Source: Agromyces mediolanus (GTDB lineage: Bacteria; Actinomycetota; Actinomycetes; Actinomycetales; Microbacteriaceae). From it: DNA of 61,935 nucleotides. Both the position numbers and the translations under genes were made by a program. The stretch spans positions 861,552 through 923,486 of the forward strand of contig NZ_BMRJ01000001.1 of assembly GCF_014648575.1 (NCBI RefSeq), read 5' to 3'. Positions 59,678 through 61,935 of the stretch are shown here, piece after piece. The stretch's first letter is position 1. The number at the start of each line of letters is the position of its first letter. The notes under the pieces are model-generated. The model searched no databases. It was not told the DNA's origin and worked only from the letters and a program-made list of their open reading frames with translations.

Positions 59678-60994
59678 GTGGCTGAGCAACGGCATTCTTC
59701 GCGCGCGCGACGCTCTCGGCGTCGCCGTTTCGCGGTCGCCGTCGCCGTGATCGCCTCCGCCTCGCTGGTGCTGACCGCGTGCACCGGCGGCGGCCCCGAC
59801 CCGGCGCGCAGCTTCGACGAGCTCGATCGCGCACTGCCCGACTCCACCGTCGAGCAGCTGCAGGGCGTCCTCGACGAAGCCGTCCGGCAGAGCGGCTCGA
59901 GCGGCGGACTCGCCGGCGTCTGGGCCCCGTGGTCCGGCAGCTGGGAGGGCGTAACCGGTACGACCGGTTTCGAGGACCACGCCGCGAAGGTCACGCCGCA
60001 GACCAAGTTCCGCCTGACGACGGGCACCACCGAGATCACCTGCACGGTGCTGCTGCGGCTCGCCGACGCCGGCGTCGTCGGGCTCGACGACCACGTCACC
60101 GAGTACGTCGACTCCATGCCGGGCATCGAGGGCATCACGCTCCGCCAGCTCTGCCAGCAGACGTCCGGGCTCGGCGACTTCTACCCGGGCCTCCGCAGTC
60201 ATTTCGCGGCGAACCCGCAGCGCATCTGGAGCGAGACCGAGCTCATCTCGGGCGGCCTCGCCGCCGGGCGCGCCTCCGCCCCGGGCGAGGGCTGGGCGCC
60301 GTCCCAGGCCGGCGTCATGCTGCTGTCCCTCGCGCTCCGCAACGCGACTGGCCGGGACTGGGACGCGCTCGCCGAGGACTACGTGTTCGACCCGCTCGGC
60401 ATGGAGGACACCGCCATCCCGGCTCCGAGCGATGTCGACCATCACGGCATGCTCGGGGCCTACCTCGCGAAGCCGGGCGACGGCGGCCCGGACTGCGCGG
60501 CGCACTTCGACGATTCGAAGCAGTCCAGCTCGATGGGCGGCGCGGCCGCCGGCGCGGTCACGACGCTCGCCGACGCCCAGGCGCTCAGCGAGGCGTTCGC
60601 CACCGGTTCGCTGCTCGGCGAGCAGCTCGCCCGCGAGCAGTGGACCCTCGTGCCGATGAGCGGCGACGCCCCGGCCTGGCAGGGCTACGGGGTCGGCGGC
60701 GCCCAGTACGGCCCCATGCGCGGCACCGCCGGCGAGGGCGCCGGGGCGCTCACCGCGGCGTTCACCGACCCCAAGTCCGGCCTCACCGTAGTCGTGGCGC
60801 TGAACAACTCGACCTCGGGCGCGGACTTCGTGCGCGAGGTGGCGTTCGCGCTCGCCTCGATCGCCTCGAAGTCGAAGGCCGCGCCCGACCACGAACTCCC
60901 CATGGTCGAACTGCCCTGGTCGCTCGATCAGGCGGTCGCCAAGATGTCGGAGCTGGCGAAGTGCCCGGCCGAGGAGGTCGCGGCCGCGGAGTGA
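59678..60994 (+). CDS. Beta-lactamase-fold (serine hydrolase family) lipoprotein lacking catalytic motifs
   Basis: The 438-residue protein has a signal peptide with LTAC lipobox and the overall plan of class C beta-lactamase-like hydrolases: LRLADAGVVGLDDHVTEYVD, ITLRQLCQQTSGLGDFYP, a YVFDPLGMEDTAIP helix and a late SGLTVVVALNNST. The SxxK site aligns with FRLTTGTTEIT, where Ser and Lys are replaced by Thr. The YxN position reads APSQAG, and the final HxG/KTG reads PMRGTAG. It is therefore probably a non-catalytic receptor or binding protein. GTG 59678 has GGGGGG upstream; TAGAAT (59645-59650) is a likely -10. Confidence 0.8.
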   Translation: MAEQRHSSRARRSRRRRFAVAVAVIASASLVLTACTGGGPDPARSFDELDRALPDSTVEQLQGVLDEAVRQSGSSGGLAGVWAPWSGSWEGVTGTTGFEDHAAKVTPQTKFRLTTGTTEITCTVLLRLADAGVVGLDDHVTEYVDSMPGIEGITLRQLCQQTSGLGDFYPGLRSHFAANPQRIWSETELISGGLAAGRASAPGEGWAPSQAGVMLLSLALRNATGRDWDALAEDYVFDPLGMEDTAIPAPSDVDHHGMLGAYLAKPGDGGPDCAAHFDDSKQSSSMGGAAAGAVTTLADAQALSEAFATGSLLGEQLAREQWTLVPMSGDAPAWQGYGVGGAQYGPMRGTAGEGAGALTAAFTDPKSGLTVVVALNNSTSGADFVREVAFALASIASKSKAAPDHELPMVELPWSLDQAVAKMSELAKCPAEEVAAAE

Positions 60995-61058
60995 GCGTCG
61001 GCCCGCCCCCGAGGTCGGAGCCGGCATCCGTCGCTCGCTCGGAGAGGAGAAGAGACCG

Positions 61059-61901
61059 ATGTGCCGATGGCTCGCATACTCCGGTGACCCCCTGCAGATC
61101 TCACGGGTGGTGCTCGACACGAAGCACTCGCTCGTCGCGCAATCGCTGAACTCGCCGCTCGGCGCCGAGACGGTGAACGGCGACGGTTTCGGCCTCGGCT
61201 GGTACGGGCCGTCCCGCGACCCGGGCGACGCCCCGGCGGTGTTCCACAGCATCGAGCCGGCCTGGCACGACGAGAACCTGCGCGAGCTCGCGCAGGCCGT
61301 CGAGAGCCAGCTGTTCTTCGCCCATGTGCGGGCCGCGGCCGGGCCGCCCATCCAGCAGACGAACTGCCATCCGTTCCGCTACGGCAGATGGCTCTTCATG
61401 CACAACGGGGCGATCGCGGGGTTCGCCGCGATGAAGCGGGAGCTCCTGCTCGAGGTCGCCCCGGAGTTCTTCCTCGGCATCCGCGGCACCACCGACTCGG
61501 AGCTCGTGTTCCACCTCGCCCTCACCCACGGGCTCATGGACGAGCCCATCGAGGCGATGGCCCGCACGCTGCGGCGCATCGAGGAGGCGGGTCGCGCCCA
61601 CGGCGTGACGGCCGCCGTGCAGGGCACCTTCGCGGTGACGGACGGTGCGACGGTCTGGGCGTTCCGCTACTCGAGCGAGCATCGCAGCCGCACGCTCTTC
61701 CACTCCGAGGACATCGACGTGCTGCGCGCCATGTACCCCGACTTCGAGCGGTTGCGCGTGTTCGGCACCCGTGCACGGCTGATCGTCAGCGAGCCGTTGA
61801 ACGACCTGCCCGGCGCGTTCATCGAGGTGCCGGAGTCGACCGCGGTCGTGGTGACCCCGGACGGCGCGTACGAGCACCAGCCGTTCCTCGCCCCCGCCTG
61901 A
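61059..61901 (+). CDS. Class II glutamine amidotransferase
   Basis: The 280-residue enzyme starts MCRWLAYSG, so Cys2 becomes the N-terminal nucleophile after Met removal. It has NGDGFGLGWYG, FFAHVRAAAG, NCHPFRYGRWLFMHNGAIAG and GTTDSELVFHLAL, as in YafJ/EgtC-like class II amidotransferases. It hydrolyses gamma-glutamyl amide bonds; the EgtC neighbour genes of ergothioneine biosynthesis are not seen. ATG 61059 follows GGAGAGGAGAAG. Confidence 0.9.
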   Translation: MCRWLAYSGDPLQISRVVLDTKHSLVAQSLNSPLGAETVNGDGFGLGWYGPSRDPGDAPAVFHSIEPAWHDENLRELAQAVESQLFFAHVRAAAGPPIQQTNCHPFRYGRWLFMHNGAIAGFAAMKRELLLEVAPEFFLGIRGTTDSELVFHLALTHGLMDEPIEAMARTLRRIEEAGRAHGVTAAVQGTFAVTDGATVWAFRYSSEHRSRTLFHSEDIDVLRAMYPDFERLRVFGTRARLIVSEPLNDLPGAFIEVPESTAVVVTPDGAYEHQPFLAPA

Positions 61902-61935
61902 CCGCCCCCGACCGCCGAGTGGCCCGACGTTCATG

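Overview
The window is about 62 kb of very GC-rich chromosome (roughly 70% by eye) with strong G/C third-position codon bias, frequent GTG starts, and Shine-Dalgarno (SD) sites mixed with apparently leaderless promoters. Gene content (IclR, GntR-UTRA and Lrp regulators, a PntAB transhydrogenase, cysteine-free L33 and S14, a CopD-CtaG fusion) and a CCCTGAGCCTGTCGAAGGG-type repeat array point to an actinobacterium, most likely a member of Microbacteriaceae. This placement is inference. I see no phage, insertion sequence, CRISPR array, tRNA or rRNA; most of the window is ordinary chromosome with accessory catabolic operons.

Layout. 1-2.7 kb: a cluster of DnaA-box-like 9-mers, then dnaB and a membrane methyltransferase. 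2.8-4.4 kb: a MATE efflux gene behind a 16-bp perfect palindrome. 4.4-12.6 kb: an Lsr-like operon with a GntR-UTRA regulator, a D-2-hydroxyacid dehydrogenase, LsrK-like kinase, LsrF-like thiolase, cupin, solute-binding lipoprotein and two permeases, with no ATPase gene. 12.6-15.6 kb: a 3-hydroxybenzoate/phenol-type flavoprotein hydroxylase, a repeat array and an IclR regulator. 15.6-20.9 kb: pntAB and small membrane proteins. 21-28.5 kb: a potBCDA-like transporter followed by a nitrilase-family hydrolase, an RraA-like protein, a DUF849/BKACE enzyme and two convergent Lrp regulators. 28.7-34.6 kb: a DUF2165 protein, a low-molecular-weight phosphatase with purB, a phosphotransferase, a WXG-like protein with an alpha/beta hydrolase, and a holin-4-like membrane protein. 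34.8-39.7 kb: an aromatic aminotransferase and a 2-oxo acid dehydrogenase complex (E1 alpha, E1 beta, E2). 39.7-45.3 kb: a lipoprotein, an acetyltransferase and a zinc uptake operon (znuA-znuC-znuB-znuB-zur) with a Zur box on its promoter. 45.4-52.2 kb: a glycine-betaine transporter (proVWX type), then glutamate decarboxylase and its antiporter. 52.2-58.1 kb: a lipoprotein, a membrane protein, rpmB-rpmG-rpsN with a structured leader, an HU gene, the CopD-CtaG fusion and a membrane-anchored protein. 58.2-61.9 kb: a Pif1/RecD-like helicase, a serine-hydrolase-fold lipoprotein whose catalytic motifs are gone, and a class II glutamine amidotransferase.

How the parts work together. The Lsr-like operon combines uptake, a kinase and a thiolase that match the E. 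coli autoinducer-2 degradation enzymes, but with a different importer and regulator; it is the most interesting system here. The pot-nitrilase-RraA-BKACE cluster looks like an uncharacterised route for a nitrogen-containing compound under Lrp control. Two window-wide patterns stand out: a class of genes whose start codon lies 6-7 bases after a TANNNT -10 element (leaderless), and an over-represented, codon-phase-locked word GGATGCC/GGCATCC that also occurs in at least two terminator stems.
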